Origin: Nitrospirota bacterium
Lineage (GTDB): Bacteria; Nitrospirota; Thermodesulfovibrionia; Thermodesulfovibrionales; UBA9159
Direction of reading: 5' to 3'
Assembly (NCBI GenBank): GCA_023382175.1
Contig: JAMCQB010000100.1
Coordinates: 1-46,375 of the forward strand
Length of the DNA: 46,375 nucleotides
Shown here: positions 8,629 to 15,593 of the stretch, piece by piece
Layout of the letters: each line of letters opens with the position of its first letter
Numbering within the stretch: the first letter of the stretch is position 1
Made by a program: the position numbers and the translations under genes
Notes under the pieces: model-generated
Told to the model about the DNA's origin: nothing
What the model saw: only the letters and a program-made list of their open reading frames with translations
Database searches by the model: none

Positions 8629-8955
8629 TTAAACTTCTTTCAGGCTGTCTGTTTCCTGCCTCAGCGCCTCGATCTCGTCCTTCAGCCGGTGGTATTCGTC
8701 GAGCTTCCTCTGGAGGAAGCTGTGGGTCTGGGAGAGCTTCGCGCTCATGCCCCTGGGGGTGAGGATGTACATATAGGCGATCTTGTTCCTTGAGTTCTTG
8801 AACCGGTCGGCCTTGATGTACCCTGCCCTGAGGAGCTCGTTCACAAGATAGTTCACCCGCCCCAGGCTCACCCCCATCCTCTTTGAGAGGTTCCGCTGGG
8901 AAAGGGTCCCGTCCTTTGCCAGTTCACGGAGGGCCTGAAATTGCTGGTCGTCCAT
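8629..8955 (-). CDS. MarR-family EPS-associated transcriptional regulator
   Basis: 108 aa from the ATG at 8955; a GTG sits one codon upstream. The winged helix comes from residues about 5-70 (QFQALRELAKDGTLSQRNLSKRMGVSLGRVNYLVNELLRAGYIKA), followed by a C-terminal coiled coil (LQRKLDEYHRLKDEIEALRQE). This matches the small MarR-like family found at the head of exopolysaccharide operons. It is the first gene after the ops-type leader and probably controls the sugar-nucleotide operon that follows. No clear ribosome site precedes it, and the upstream DNA is heptamer repeat. Confidence 0.88.
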   Translation of the reverse strand: MDDQQFQALRELAKDGTLSQRNLSKRMGVSLGRVNYLVNELLRAGYIKADRFKNSRNKIAYMYILTPRGMSAKLSQTHSFLQRKLDEYHRLKDEIEALRQETDSLKEV

Positions 8956-8965
8956 CACAAGAAAA

Positions 8966-9038
8966 GTTCAACGTTCGATGTTCGAGGTTCAACGTTCAAA
9001 TCAACAGAGACTGTTCAATACTAAAGGCTGTTCAACGT
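8966..9038. repeat. GTTCAACG heptamer array upstream of the MarR-type gene
   Basis: GTTCAACGTTCGATGTTCGA, then GGTTCAACGTTCAA, then looser CTGTTCAAT and CTGTTCAACG copies. It lies in the transcribed leader between the ops-like site and the regulator gene. Confidence 0.75.
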
Positions 9039-9141
9039 TTTCTATCAGTGGATCTCAGATAGCGTATAAAACCGTTAATCAGGCTGGTCAGCTTGAACTT
9101 GGAACGTTGAACTGTCTTGAGGCGTCTTCCGCCGCCTAAAG

Positions 9142-9154
9142 ACAAGCTACCGCC
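9142..9154 (-). promoter_or_regulatory. ops-type recruitment site for the RfaH-like factor
   Basis: The minus strand reads GGCGGTAGCTTGT. The E. coli ops element that loads RfaH on RNA polymerase is GGCGGTAGCGTGC, so 11 of 13 positions match, including the full GGCGGTAGC core. The site is about 50-65 bases downstream of a sigma70-like promoter, in the untranslated leader of the sugar-nucleotide operon and just beyond the gene for the RfaH-like protein. Location, orientation and partner gene all agree. Confidence 0.75.
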
Positions 9155-9213
9155 AGTTCCTGACATGAACAGGACTGATAAATAAGGAATTTAGTGCGTT
9201 CAGGCACTGAACT

Positions 9214-9242
9214 AATATAAAACAACAAGGGGCAAAAATCAA
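9214..9242 (-). promoter_or_regulatory. Sigma70-type promoter of the MarR-epimerase-manB-manC-fcl-gmd operon
   Basis: On the minus strand TTGATT (9242-9237), 17 bases, then TATATT (9219-9214). Predicted start of transcription near 9207. It lies just after the stop of the RfaH-like gene, and the leader it makes contains the ops-like element. Confidence 0.65.
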
Positions 9243-9250
9243 TAAAAAAC

Positions 9251-9292
9251 CGTCAGGCGTAAGGCGTCAGCTGTAAGGTGTGAGGGGTGAGG
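9251..9292. repeat. GTAAGGC/GTGAGGG heptamers at the end of the RfaH-like gene
   Basis: GTCAGGCGTAAGGCGTCAGC and the units after it overlap the last codons (SPLTPYS) and the stop of the RfaH-like gene. Confidence 0.8.
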
Positions 9293-9770
9293 CTTTCTTT
9301 ATCGACCTTTGGTCGATCTCGAGGCTGCAGGTGAGGGCATCGAGGAGGATCATGGCCCTTGCCTTCCCCGGCATGTCCCTCTGGAAGATGCCATAGAAGT
9401 CCTTGAAGGGACCTTCCTTAATCAGGACCCTGTCTCCTTTCTTGATGTCCTCGGGGACCGGCGCTACGATTTCGTCCCGCATCCTCTCGCGTATGGCCTG
9501 GATGATCTCAAGGGGGACCGCCAGGGGGTTTTCCTTGCCCACGATGTATTTCACTCCCCGGGTGTATTTGATCATGTGGCAGTGTTTTTCCCTGTCGAAA
9601 CAGGCAAAAATGTAGGAAGGGAAGAGCTGCTCTATGACATCAACATACTTCCTTCTCACCCGCTTCAGCGCCCTGATTTTAGGGGTGAGGGTCTCTATGT
9701 CCGCGTTGTTGAGGAACCGGGCTACGGAATCCTCGCATTTCGGCTTTGTATAAATGGCGTACCAATCCAT
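9267..9770 (-). CDS. RfaH-like specialised NusG paralogue (operon-specific antiterminator)
   Basis: 167 aa. The NGN domain starts WYAIYTKPKCEDSVARFL and includes LFPSYIFACFD and TRGVKYIVG. The KOW part reads GDRVLIKEGPFKDFYGIFQ and ends KARAMILLDAL, very like RfaH's GEARSMLLLNL, and there is no long insertion as in housekeeping NusG. Such proteins bind paused RNA polymerase at ops sites and suppress termination in long polysaccharide operons. An ops-like site is found in the leader just downstream. The C-terminal seven residues are encoded by a GTAAGGC-type repeat. It is probably the last gene of the fecR-to-phosphatase operon. Confidence 0.9.
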   Translation of the reverse strand: MDWYAIYTKPKCEDSVARFLNNADIETLTPKIRALKRVRRKYVDVIEQLFPSYIFACFDREKHCHMIKYTRGVKYIVGKENPLAVPLEIIQAIRERMRDEIVAPVPEDIKKGDRVLIKEGPFKDFYGIFQRDMPGKARAMILLDALTCSLEIDQRSIKKASPLTPYS

Positions 9771-9778
9771 ATTAAAAC

Positions 9779-9877
9779 CGTAAGTCGTAAGTCGTCAGTC
9801 GTAAGGTGTGAGGCGTAAGGCGCAAGGCGTCAGTAGTGGACCAGGACCGGAGGCTCACGACTGACGCCTTACGTCTT
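9779..9877. repeat. GTAAGTC/GTAAGGC heptamer array between the phosphatase and RfaH-like genes
   Basis: About eight units (GTAAGTC, GTCAGTC, GTAAGGT, GTGAGGC, GTAAGGC, GCAAGGC, GTCAGTA), then after about 15 bases a short inverse arm (ACTGACGCCTTACGTC) that encodes the end of the phosphatase (DVRRQS) and its stop codon. Confidence 0.85.
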
Positions 9878-10574
9878 CCATAATCCTTCCGGGATTATGG
9901 AAAAAAAGCGCGTCAGCGATTTTCTCGCCGAAGTGTTTCTTCACTTCTTTATAGGCATTTGAGAGGATGGGTGGTCTTCTGTCATGATTGTGGGCGTCGG
10001 AGGCGACCATGTCCGCCAGTCCCCTTTCGATCATGGTGAAGCTTGCCCTCATGATCTCCCTGCCGAACCCTCCGGTGATGCTCATGGCGGTTATCTGGCA
10101 CATGGCGCCCATGTCCCGCAGTCCGCTCAATCCCTTATGGTCATGCATCAGGCGGAGATGCCTCTCGGGATGGGTGATTATGGGCGTGATCCCCTTGTGC
10201 CTCAGATTGAAGATGAGGGAATCAAGATGGGGGGGGACTATAAATTCAGGGAGTTCCATAAGCATGTAGTCCGAACCGTTCAGGGTGGGGATCTCTCCGG
10301 ATTCCATCCGATGTATGAGGTCAGGGATGACCCTCACATCCGCGCCGTAGAAGAGTTCCAGCCCCCCGGGCAGATGTTTTTTCAGATTCCCGACGGAGGA
10401 TATGATCTCTGAGCCCTTATTGGAATAGAGGCCGTCCAGAATGTGGGGAGTGGCAAAGATGCAGGATATGCCGTCCTTCTCTGCCACCTCCAGCATCTTC
10501 AGAGACTCCTCCATGGTGGAAGGACCGTCGTCCATTCCGGGCAGGATATGGCAGTGTATATCAATAAAATTCAA
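9855..10574 (-). CDS. PHP-type protein tyrosine phosphatase (CpsB/YwqE family)
   Basis: 239 aa from the preferred TTG at 10574, which has AGGAG six bases upstream; the track's ATG at 10592 has no such site. The PHP-domain metal ligands are visible: FIDIHCHILPGMDDG at the start, FATPH, ITHPERH and SDAHNHDRRPP. The family removes phosphate from the tyrosine cluster of Wzc-type kinases; the kinase here has such a cluster, encoded six genes upstream. The gene overlaps the end of the glycosidase-like gene by 14 bases, so translation is coupled. The last residues come from repeat DNA. Confidence 0.9.
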   Translation of the reverse strand: MNFIDIHCHILPGMDDGPSTMEESLKMLEVAEKDGISCIFATPHILDGLYSNKGSEIISSVGNLKKHLPGGLELFYGADVRVIPDLIHRMESGEIPTLNGSDYMLMELPEFIVPPHLDSLIFNLRHKGITPIITHPERHLRLMHDHKGLSGLRDMGAMCQITAMSITGGFGREIMRASFTMIERGLADMVASDAHNHDRRPPILSNAYKEVKKHFGEKIADALFFHNPGRIMEDVRRQS

Positions 10575-12528
10575 TCTTATCTCCTGCAGCAATATGAAAT
10601 CTCTCCGCGACCCCTGCCCTGGTCTCCAGCGCCATCTTCGAAGGAACCGGTGATCTGTATTGTCTGCAGGACTTCGGGTCGGTGCAGGGATTCACATTCC
10701 TGTGAACAGCCGAAACCCTGTTATCGCCGTCAAAGAAGATGATGTCAAAAGGAATCTTCATATTCAGGGCATGGATCCATACATCTTCGCTTTTCTCATT
10801 CATAAAAAGGAGCGCCCTCTCTTCAGAGGGAAGGTCCCGGAACATCAGGCCAAGGGTAGTTTCGAAGGTTGTAGCAGCAACCTCAGCATAAAAACTCCCC
10901 TTCACCCCGCCGGTCCCGCCATCCAGAATCCTCACCTTTCTGAAATCCTTACCCGCAATGTAGAGCTTCACCTCATAGGGTCTGAATTCGTCAATGATAT
11001 TCCCGTCCTTCACCACATATCGTTTGCCGGAGAAATATTCATCGAAATACGTAACATCGCTCCCCATGCCCACCAGCCTGCCCTTCACCTCTTTGTCCAA
11101 CACATTCACCGCCATGATGATCTTCTGCTTCCCTGGGCTGAAGATCTTTGCATGCACAGGTTTTGTTCCGTCAGGAGCAAAGACATAAAGGGAGTCTGAA
11201 AAGAAGCCGGGCGTGCCTGAAGCCTCACCAAGGAAGTAGGGGCTGAGGGCTCCCACTTCCCGCATGAGGCGCTTCACGTCATCCAGATGCGAGCTGTTAA
11301 GTTTGAGGTCATAGTTGCTGTCCTTCACCGTATAGAAAAAGAGTCCCTTTGCGCCGTGGACAATGGCGAGATAACTCAATGCTTTCATCTCGGCATAGGT
11401 GGGTTCCCTGTCCCATCCCTTGCCCTTCCATCCCTGGCCTCCGAATATCTGAATGACGGCCCAGACCTCCCCTGCCCCTGCATGCTTTGCTTCGTCCATG
11501 CTCTTGCTGAGCCATATCACGGGGTTATGGGGAATGGGGTACTGGTCCATGAGGATGACGTCTGCTGCGGCCCTGTACGCCCTCACAAACTCCGGCCTCA
11601 CCATGGCCATGAAGGACGGATGGGTTGAGCCGGAATCCCGTATCTTTTTCACCTTCTTCATTATCTCTTCGGGGGGGACAGACCTGCCTTCAGGTTCGTC
11701 CTCCACATACCAGCCGAGGAGGGAAGAAAAGGCTGAGGCCGAGGCAAAGGCAGAGATCTTTTTTATGGCGGCATCATCATGCACGTTGGCCACGATCTTC
11801 AGGTCCGCCTTTACTGCGGAGTCCATTACTTCATTTAAATTTTTTTCGTTCACCCCGATGACAACACCGTTAAAACCTGCGTCCCTGACAAAGGGGAAAT
11901 CCTGCACCCTTGCGCCGTAGGCCACGAGGGGAAAGAAATCGGGCATGACAGGCTTGAACTTCTCGTCATGAACATTGACCCTCATTTCTTCAGCATCCGC
12001 AATCTTCACCATGGTGGGAGAAGAGAAGTAAAACGTCTCCGGATGATCGTTAATGAACTTAAGTGTTGTCGATTCATCCGGGGCAATGAAGAACAGGCCG
12101 AATTCCTGCCACGCGCCGAAGGTAAGGAGGTTGCTCATCCTTATCCTGGAGCCGAACAGCTCCAGTTCGGGAAAGACGCCGTCAACAAACTCTTCTCTGT
12201 AGACCCTGAAGGAGAGGCGATATCTCTTCCCCTTTTCGAGGCCTTCAAGACTGCACCACCATTGGCCGGACCTGTCCGCCCCTCCCTTTACTCTCAATGC
12301 CCTGAGAGGAGGAGAGCCTGCAGGACCGACGCTGAACTCGCTCTTCCTTACTCCCTCGATGTCGGAGCTTCCGTGCTCCCAGAAGAAAGGGGAAAGCCCA
12401 TCCCCCTCCGGCGTCAGGAACTCCGGATTGGGGACGAGGTTCTCCGCCCCAAAACTGCAGGTTGAGGTACAGGCAAAGGTAGAGATAAAAATAAAGACAC
12501 AGGCACAGGCAGAGACAAAGAGTTTCAC
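10561..12528 (-). CDS. Secreted CBM-like / glycosidase-like TIM-barrel protein fused to a C-terminal DUF192 domain
   Basis: 655 aa, GTG start overlapping the four-helix gene stop (GTGA). Residues 1-27 form a signal peptide whose core (SACACVFIFISTFACTSTC) is encoded by hexamer repeat DNA. Residues about 30-170 look like a carbohydrate-binding jelly roll (NLVPNPEF, YRLSFRVY). About 190-440 look like a TIM-barrel glycosidase (GFNGVVIGV, LGWYVEDEPEG, DVILMDQYPIP, GAKGLFFYTV), with the acidic pair in VEDEPEG a possible catalytic site. Residues about 545-655 are a DUF192 domain (LGLMFRDL, IPFDIIFFDGDNRV, PCTDPKSC). The order is unusual. The role is probably trimming or binding the exported polysaccharide; the substrate is unknown. 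The segment SAFASASAFSS is another repeat-encoded insert. Confidence 0.75.
   Translation of the reverse strand: MKLFVSACACVFIFISTFACTSTCSFGAENLVPNPEFLTPEGDGLSPFFWEHGSSDIEGVRKSEFSVGPAGSPPLRALRVKGGADRSGQWWCSLEGLEKGKRYRLSFRVYREEFVDGVFPELELFGSRIRMSNLLTFGAWQEFGLFFIAPDESTTLKFINDHPETFYFSSPTMVKIADAEEMRVNVHDEKFKPVMPDFFPLVAYGARVQDFPFVRDAGFNGVVIGVNEKNLNEVMDSAVKADLKIVANVHDDAAIKKISAFASASAFSSLLGWYVEDEPEGRSVPPEEIMKKVKKIRDSGSTHPSFMAMVRPEFVRAYRAAADVILMDQYPIPHNPVIWLSKSMDEAKHAGAGEVWAVIQIFGGQGWKGKGWDREPTYAEMKALSYLAIVHGAKGLFFYTVKDSNYDLKLNSSHLDDVKRLMREVGALSPYFLGEASGTPGFFSDSLYVFAPDGTKPVHAKIFSPGKQKIIMAVNVLDKEVKGRLVGMGSDVTYFDEYFSGKRYVVKDGNIIDEFRPYEVKLYIAGKDFRKVRILDGGTGGVKGSFYAEVAATTFETTLGLMFRDLPSEERALLFMNEKSEDVWIHALNMKIPFDIIFFDGDNRVSAVHRNVNPCTDPKSCRQYRSPVPSKMALETRAGVAERFHIAAGDKIEFY
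11730..11756. repeat. Hexanucleotide array inside the glycosidase-like gene
   Basis: GGCTGAGGCCGAGGCAAAGG plus CAGAG, NAGGYN units read in frame as alternating Ala, Ser and Phe. Confidence 0.75.
12459..12520. repeat. Hexanucleotide array encoding a signal peptide
   Basis: Degenerate units CAGGTTGAGGTACAGGCAAA, then TAGAGA, TAAAAA, TAAAGA, CACAGG, CACAGG, CAGAGA. Read on the minus strand it gives the alternating Ala/Cys/Phe/Ile/Thr core of the signal peptide of the glycosidase-like protein. Confidence 0.8.
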
Positions 12529-12890
12529 TTGTTTGATTCCCGCAAGAACAAAATAATTTTATTTAAATCGCCATATATTTCGCACAAAATCGTATCTAAT
12601 TCTTCGGCGTTTTTCTTCTTAAGATACCCAACTCTCATGCCATATTCGACATGGCTTTGGGTTTCGGTCAATGAGCCCCTCGCTACATAGTAAAAATTTA
12701 TTTTATCTAACGTATGATTTCTGCCAAATGCTTCAGCGATGTTTGCCGAAATACTGAGGGCGGACCTCCTTATTTGAGAAGTGAATCCGTAGTCTTCTTT
12801 GCGGGGCAATTTATCCGTAAGTCTGTGTATGGTTTCCGCGACTTCTGTCGCCCTTTGCCAAATCGGCATCTCTTTAAAGCTTCTATACAT
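12525..12890 (-). CDS. Four-helix bundle protein (S23 / 23S rRNA intervening-sequence protein family)
   Basis: 121 aa. The pattern MPIWQRATEVAETIHRLTDKLP, FTSQIRRSALSISANIAEAFGR and GSLTETQSHVEYGMRVGYL is the signature of the small four-helix family first seen in rRNA intervening sequences and now known as free-standing genes of unknown function. It overlaps the downstream glycosidase-like gene by 3-4 bases, so it is expressed within the EPS operon. No rRNA sequence is near. The job here is unknown. Confidence 0.88.
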   Translation of the reverse strand: MYRSFKEMPIWQRATEVAETIHRLTDKLPRKEDYGFTSQIRRSALSISANIAEAFGRNHTLDKINFYYVARGSLTETQSHVEYGMRVGYLKKKNAEELDTILCEIYGDLNKIILFLRESNK

Positions 12891-12920
12891 TTCTCTTCGG
12901 TCCTATTCTTAGTTAAAGTC

Positions 12921-13000
12921 TTTGTTGTTGTCTTTTTCTTTGTATTTGTATTTGTATTTTTCTATGCCTTTACCTATACCTATACCTATACCTATACCTG
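12921..13000. repeat. Hexanucleotide array (TATTTG then CTATAC units) in the ligase/four-helix gap
   Basis: GTATTTGTATTTGTATTT is followed by CCTTTACCTATACC and three more perfect CTATAC units, the least degenerate array of the hexamer family in the window. Its right end enters the last codons of the O-antigen ligase gene (SKEQV and stop). Confidence 0.85.
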
Positions 13001-14269
13001 TTCTTTACTCATTGCCACTCCCAGCCCGAGGATGAGGGAAAAGAGGATGGCGTTGGAGGGGATATGGAGGTTGAAGTCGGTAATGCTGTGGACCGCCATG
13101 GTGGTTATGGAAGCGAAGAAGGCGGCTCCCAGGTATATGTCCCTGCCCTTCCACTCTGCCTTGACCATGATCCTGAAAAGGGAAAAGAAGAACGCTGCAG
13201 CAATAAGGGTTCCGATGATCCCTGCCTCCAGGAGAAGCTCAAGGTAATCATTATGCGCATGGTCCCAGTAGAGGGTGAGGCCATCCGGCTGATAGACCTT
13301 GAAGATGTGCTGGAATGTTCCCATGCCTGACCCGAAGAGGGGGAAATCCCTGAAGGCTGAAAGGGTCCCCTGCCATGCAGCAAATCTCTGTTCACCGGAC
13401 ACGTCCGTGCGCATGAACCGCTCAACGATGGGGGAGATGCCCAGGGAGAGAAGATACACAGTGAGAACAAGGACAAAGAGGAAGACCGGGATGAGCTTTT
13501 TCTTTGACATGCCCTTTGTGAAACTCACAAAGGAGAAGACGAGGAGGCCGGCAAAGAACGAGATGATGCCGCCCCTGGAGAGGCTGAAGAAAAGGCTTAT
13601 GGCCATCACCACCGCAAAGAAGCCGAACATCAGCCTTCTCTCTGTTTTCCTTGACCTGAAGGCGATGCCCAGGGAAAGGGGGATGATCATGCCCACAAAG
13701 CCTGCAAAATGGTTCCTGTTCACAAAAGGACCGAAAGGGGCGCCGCCGTAAGTGAGCTCCCTGAACCAGTATATCTTTCCGTTCCATGCGGCATGCTGTA
13801 TTATGCCGAATATGGCAAGTATGAATCCGAAAACCGCCAGCGTCCTGATGACTCTGTGTACGCCGTCCTCGCCCCTTATTCCGAAGGCTGCCGCTGAAAA
13901 AACCATGGCATAGATGAGCATACGGGAAAAGTCCATCTCTGTGGCAAAGGGATAGAGGGATATGCTGTGAAAGGCAGGAGCGGCCTTTGGAGAAAGGGTG
14001 ACGATATCCCTGAACTTTTCCTGGACCGCTCCAAGGATCGAAACAGGAAGGGGAAGGAGCTGGAAAAGGGGATAGAGGAGGCACAGCGCCAGGGAGATCA
14101 TGAGGCCTTTTCTCCCGGCAGAGGCGAAATCATCTTTTTCCTCGGTGCAAGCAAAGGAGATGAAGGCCAAGGCAATGAAGATGCTCACCAGGGCCATGGA
14201 CCACGGCTCCACAGCGCCGAAGAGAAGGGCGGAAATGATCACTGCGGCGATGAGGCTACCTTCTCTCAT
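12992..14269 (-). CDS. O-antigen ligase / Wzy-type polymerase family membrane protein
   Basis: 425 aa with about ten to twelve membrane helices. The family landmarks are FVNRNHFAGFVGMIIPL in the middle and, after a periplasmic loop, HAHNDYLELLLEAGIIGT, the loop motif of WaaL/Wzy-type enzymes. It probably joins or polymerises lipid-linked repeat units of the exopolysaccharide at the periplasmic face. The 3' end overlaps the hexamer array, and the 5' end overlaps the J-domain gene by 14 bases. Ligase versus polymerase cannot be decided from sequence; the kinase/exporter neighbours favour polymerase. Confidence 0.88.
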   Translation of the reverse strand: MREGSLIAAVIISALLFGAVEPWSMALVSIFIALAFISFACTEEKDDFASAGRKGLMISLALCLLYPLFQLLPLPVSILGAVQEKFRDIVTLSPKAAPAFHSISLYPFATEMDFSRMLIYAMVFSAAAFGIRGEDGVHRVIRTLAVFGFILAIFGIIQHAAWNGKIYWFRELTYGGAPFGPFVNRNHFAGFVGMIIPLSLGIAFRSRKTERRLMFGFFAVVMAISLFFSLSRGGIISFFAGLLVFSFVSFTKGMSKKKLIPVFLFVLVLTVYLLSLGISPIVERFMRTDVSGEQRFAAWQGTLSAFRDFPLFGSGMGTFQHIFKVYQPDGLTLYWDHAHNDYLELLLEAGIIGTLIAAAFFFSLFRIMVKAEWKGRDIYLGAAFFASITTMAVHSITDFNLHIPSNAILFSLILGLGVAMSKEQV

Positions 14270-15593
14270 AATCCACCTTCAGCACCTTAAGGGCTCCCCC
14301 TTCCCTTGCAAGGATCCACCGTATGTCCCCCTGCACAAGGGCCTCTCCGCCGGCATCCACGGACTTGTTTATGCTGTAGGAAGCGGCCACAATGACGTCA
14401 TCCCCGTTTTTCCTGAACTGGACATTTCTCAGGCTGTACCGGTATCTGCTTTTTTCAAAATTGTGCTTGTACGCCCTCTTGATCTCATCATAGTTCATCC
14501 TGCCGTTTTCCACGGCTGACCTCACATAAAGGGACATGAATTTTTCGATGTCTCCCTCTTCATAGGCCCGGGTATACCGGCTTATGAAAAGGTTCACCCA
14601 TCGTTCGATATTCTCCGGCTCAGCCTTAGCAACGCTCTGCTGTTGCGGCACGGGTGAAGGTCTGAGACCTCCCTCGCCGGCCGTGTCCTGGGGTTTTTCC
14701 TGTTTTTGCTCCTCTCCCTTTACCTTTGCCTTTACCTGGTTTTCTTCCTCTGCCTGTTTCTTTTCCTGTATTTGCTTCTCTTCCTCTGCCTTTACCTCTC
14801 CCTTTGCCTTTTCCCGTGTATTGATCTGTATCTCTATCTTTGCCTGTTTTTGTGCTTTTACCTGTGCCTGGGCCTTTTCTTGTACCTTTTCCTTTACCTG
14901 GGCCTTTTCTTTTACCTCTCCCTTTTCCTGTGCCTTTTCCTTTACCGGCGCCTGCTGCTGACCGTCCGCCTTATCGGTCACCCCTGCATGGTGGACGTGC
15001 CTTTGCTGCCTGTTTTCGAGGAATATGACCAGCAATATGACACCGGCAATGACCACGCAGGAGGGAATAATGAGCTTCGACAGAATGCTTCTCATCTTCG
15101 GTGACCCGAGGACGTGCTCCTCCGGAGGAGGCGTGCGAAATTTTCTGATCTCAGGCCGCAGGTGATGCCCCTCCGCTCTCCTCCTGTGGTATTCCCTTCT
15201 CTTTTCCGGGTTCTTCAATACGCTGTACGCCTCGTTGATCCTGGCGGCGCACGACGCTGCCTCTTCATCCCTGTTCCTGTCAGGATGGTACAGGAGCATC
15301 AGTTCCTTCCAGCGTTTATGGATATGGGATTCTGACGCGTTATGGGGCAGGGCAAGGGTGAGGTAATGGTCATTTTCCCTGTTGAAATGGAGCCTATAGA
15401 GGATTTTCGTGATCTGGCCGGAGATATACTCCCTGGAGATGCCCATGGACGACAGAAACTTCCTTGCCCCCTCAGTATCGTTCAGGATATCGATGAAGGC
15501 ATCGGAATGCCGAACGCCGTGGATGCAGAATCGCTCCCACGAAATGCCCGCCCGCACCTCGCCGATGAATTCCAGGGCCTCCTGATGGCTCAC
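14256..15593 (-). CDS. Membrane-anchored J-domain protein with repeat-encoded linker and NTF2-like C-terminal domain
   Basis: 445 aa, GTG start overlapping the TPR gene stop (GTGA). The J domain is at about residues 78-140, with the HPD motif in YHPDRNRDE. There is one membrane helix at about 175-192 (IIPSCVVIAGVILLVIFLE). Residues about 215-310 are a K/E/Q/A/V low-complexity stretch, encoded by hexamer repeat DNA. The last 125 residues (ERWVNLFISRYTRAYEEGDIE to the end) resemble an NTF2/SnoaL-like fold. Topology is probably J domain cytoplasmic and C-terminus periplasmic. J proteins recruit DnaK; a role in assembling the EPS machinery is inferred from position only. Confidence 0.8.
   Translation of the reverse strand: MSHQEALEFIGEVRAGISWERFCIHGVRHSDAFIDILNDTEGARKFLSSMGISREYISGQITKILYRLHFNRENDHYLTLALPHNASESHIHKRWKELMLLYHPDRNRDEEAASCAARINEAYSVLKNPEKRREYHRRRAEGHHLRPEIRKFRTPPPEEHVLGSPKMRSILSKLIIPSCVVIAGVILLVIFLENRQQRHVHHAGVTDKADGQQQAPVKEKAQEKGEVKEKAQVKEKVQEKAQAQVKAQKQAKIEIQINTREKAKGEVKAEEEKQIQEKKQAEEENQVKAKVKGEEQKQEKPQDTAGEGGLRPSPVPQQQSVAKAEPENIERWVNLFISRYTRAYEEGDIEKFMSLYVRSAVENGRMNYDEIKRAYKHNFEKSRYRYSLRNVQFRKNGDDVIVAASYSINKSVDAGGEALVQGDIRWILAREGGALKVLKVDYERR
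14694..14946. repeat. 250 bp degenerate hexanucleotide array coding the J-protein linker
   Basis: Units such as CCTTTACCTTTGCCTTTACC and CCTGTGCCTGGGCC recur across this stretch. The strand orientation relative to the gene is the reverse of that in the glycosidase-like signal peptide, so the translation is rich in Lys/Glu/Gln/Ala rather than Ala/Cys/Phe. Confidence 0.85.

Larger units (their letters stand above)
8959..9266. other. 308 bp leader region between the RfaH-like gene and the MarR-type gene
   Basis: No gene is present. In minus-strand order it holds GTAAGGC repeats, a promoter, a small TTCAG-GCA-CTGAA hairpin near the predicted transcription start, the ops-like site, a weak AGGCG...CGCCT hairpin without a T-run, and heptamer arrays. 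This is the layout expected of an antiterminator-dependent leader. Confidence 0.65.

Noticed and set aside
8966-9877. CRISPR array
   Set aside because: The repeats are 6-7 bases long, degenerate and directly adjoining, without spacers, and no cas gene is in the window.
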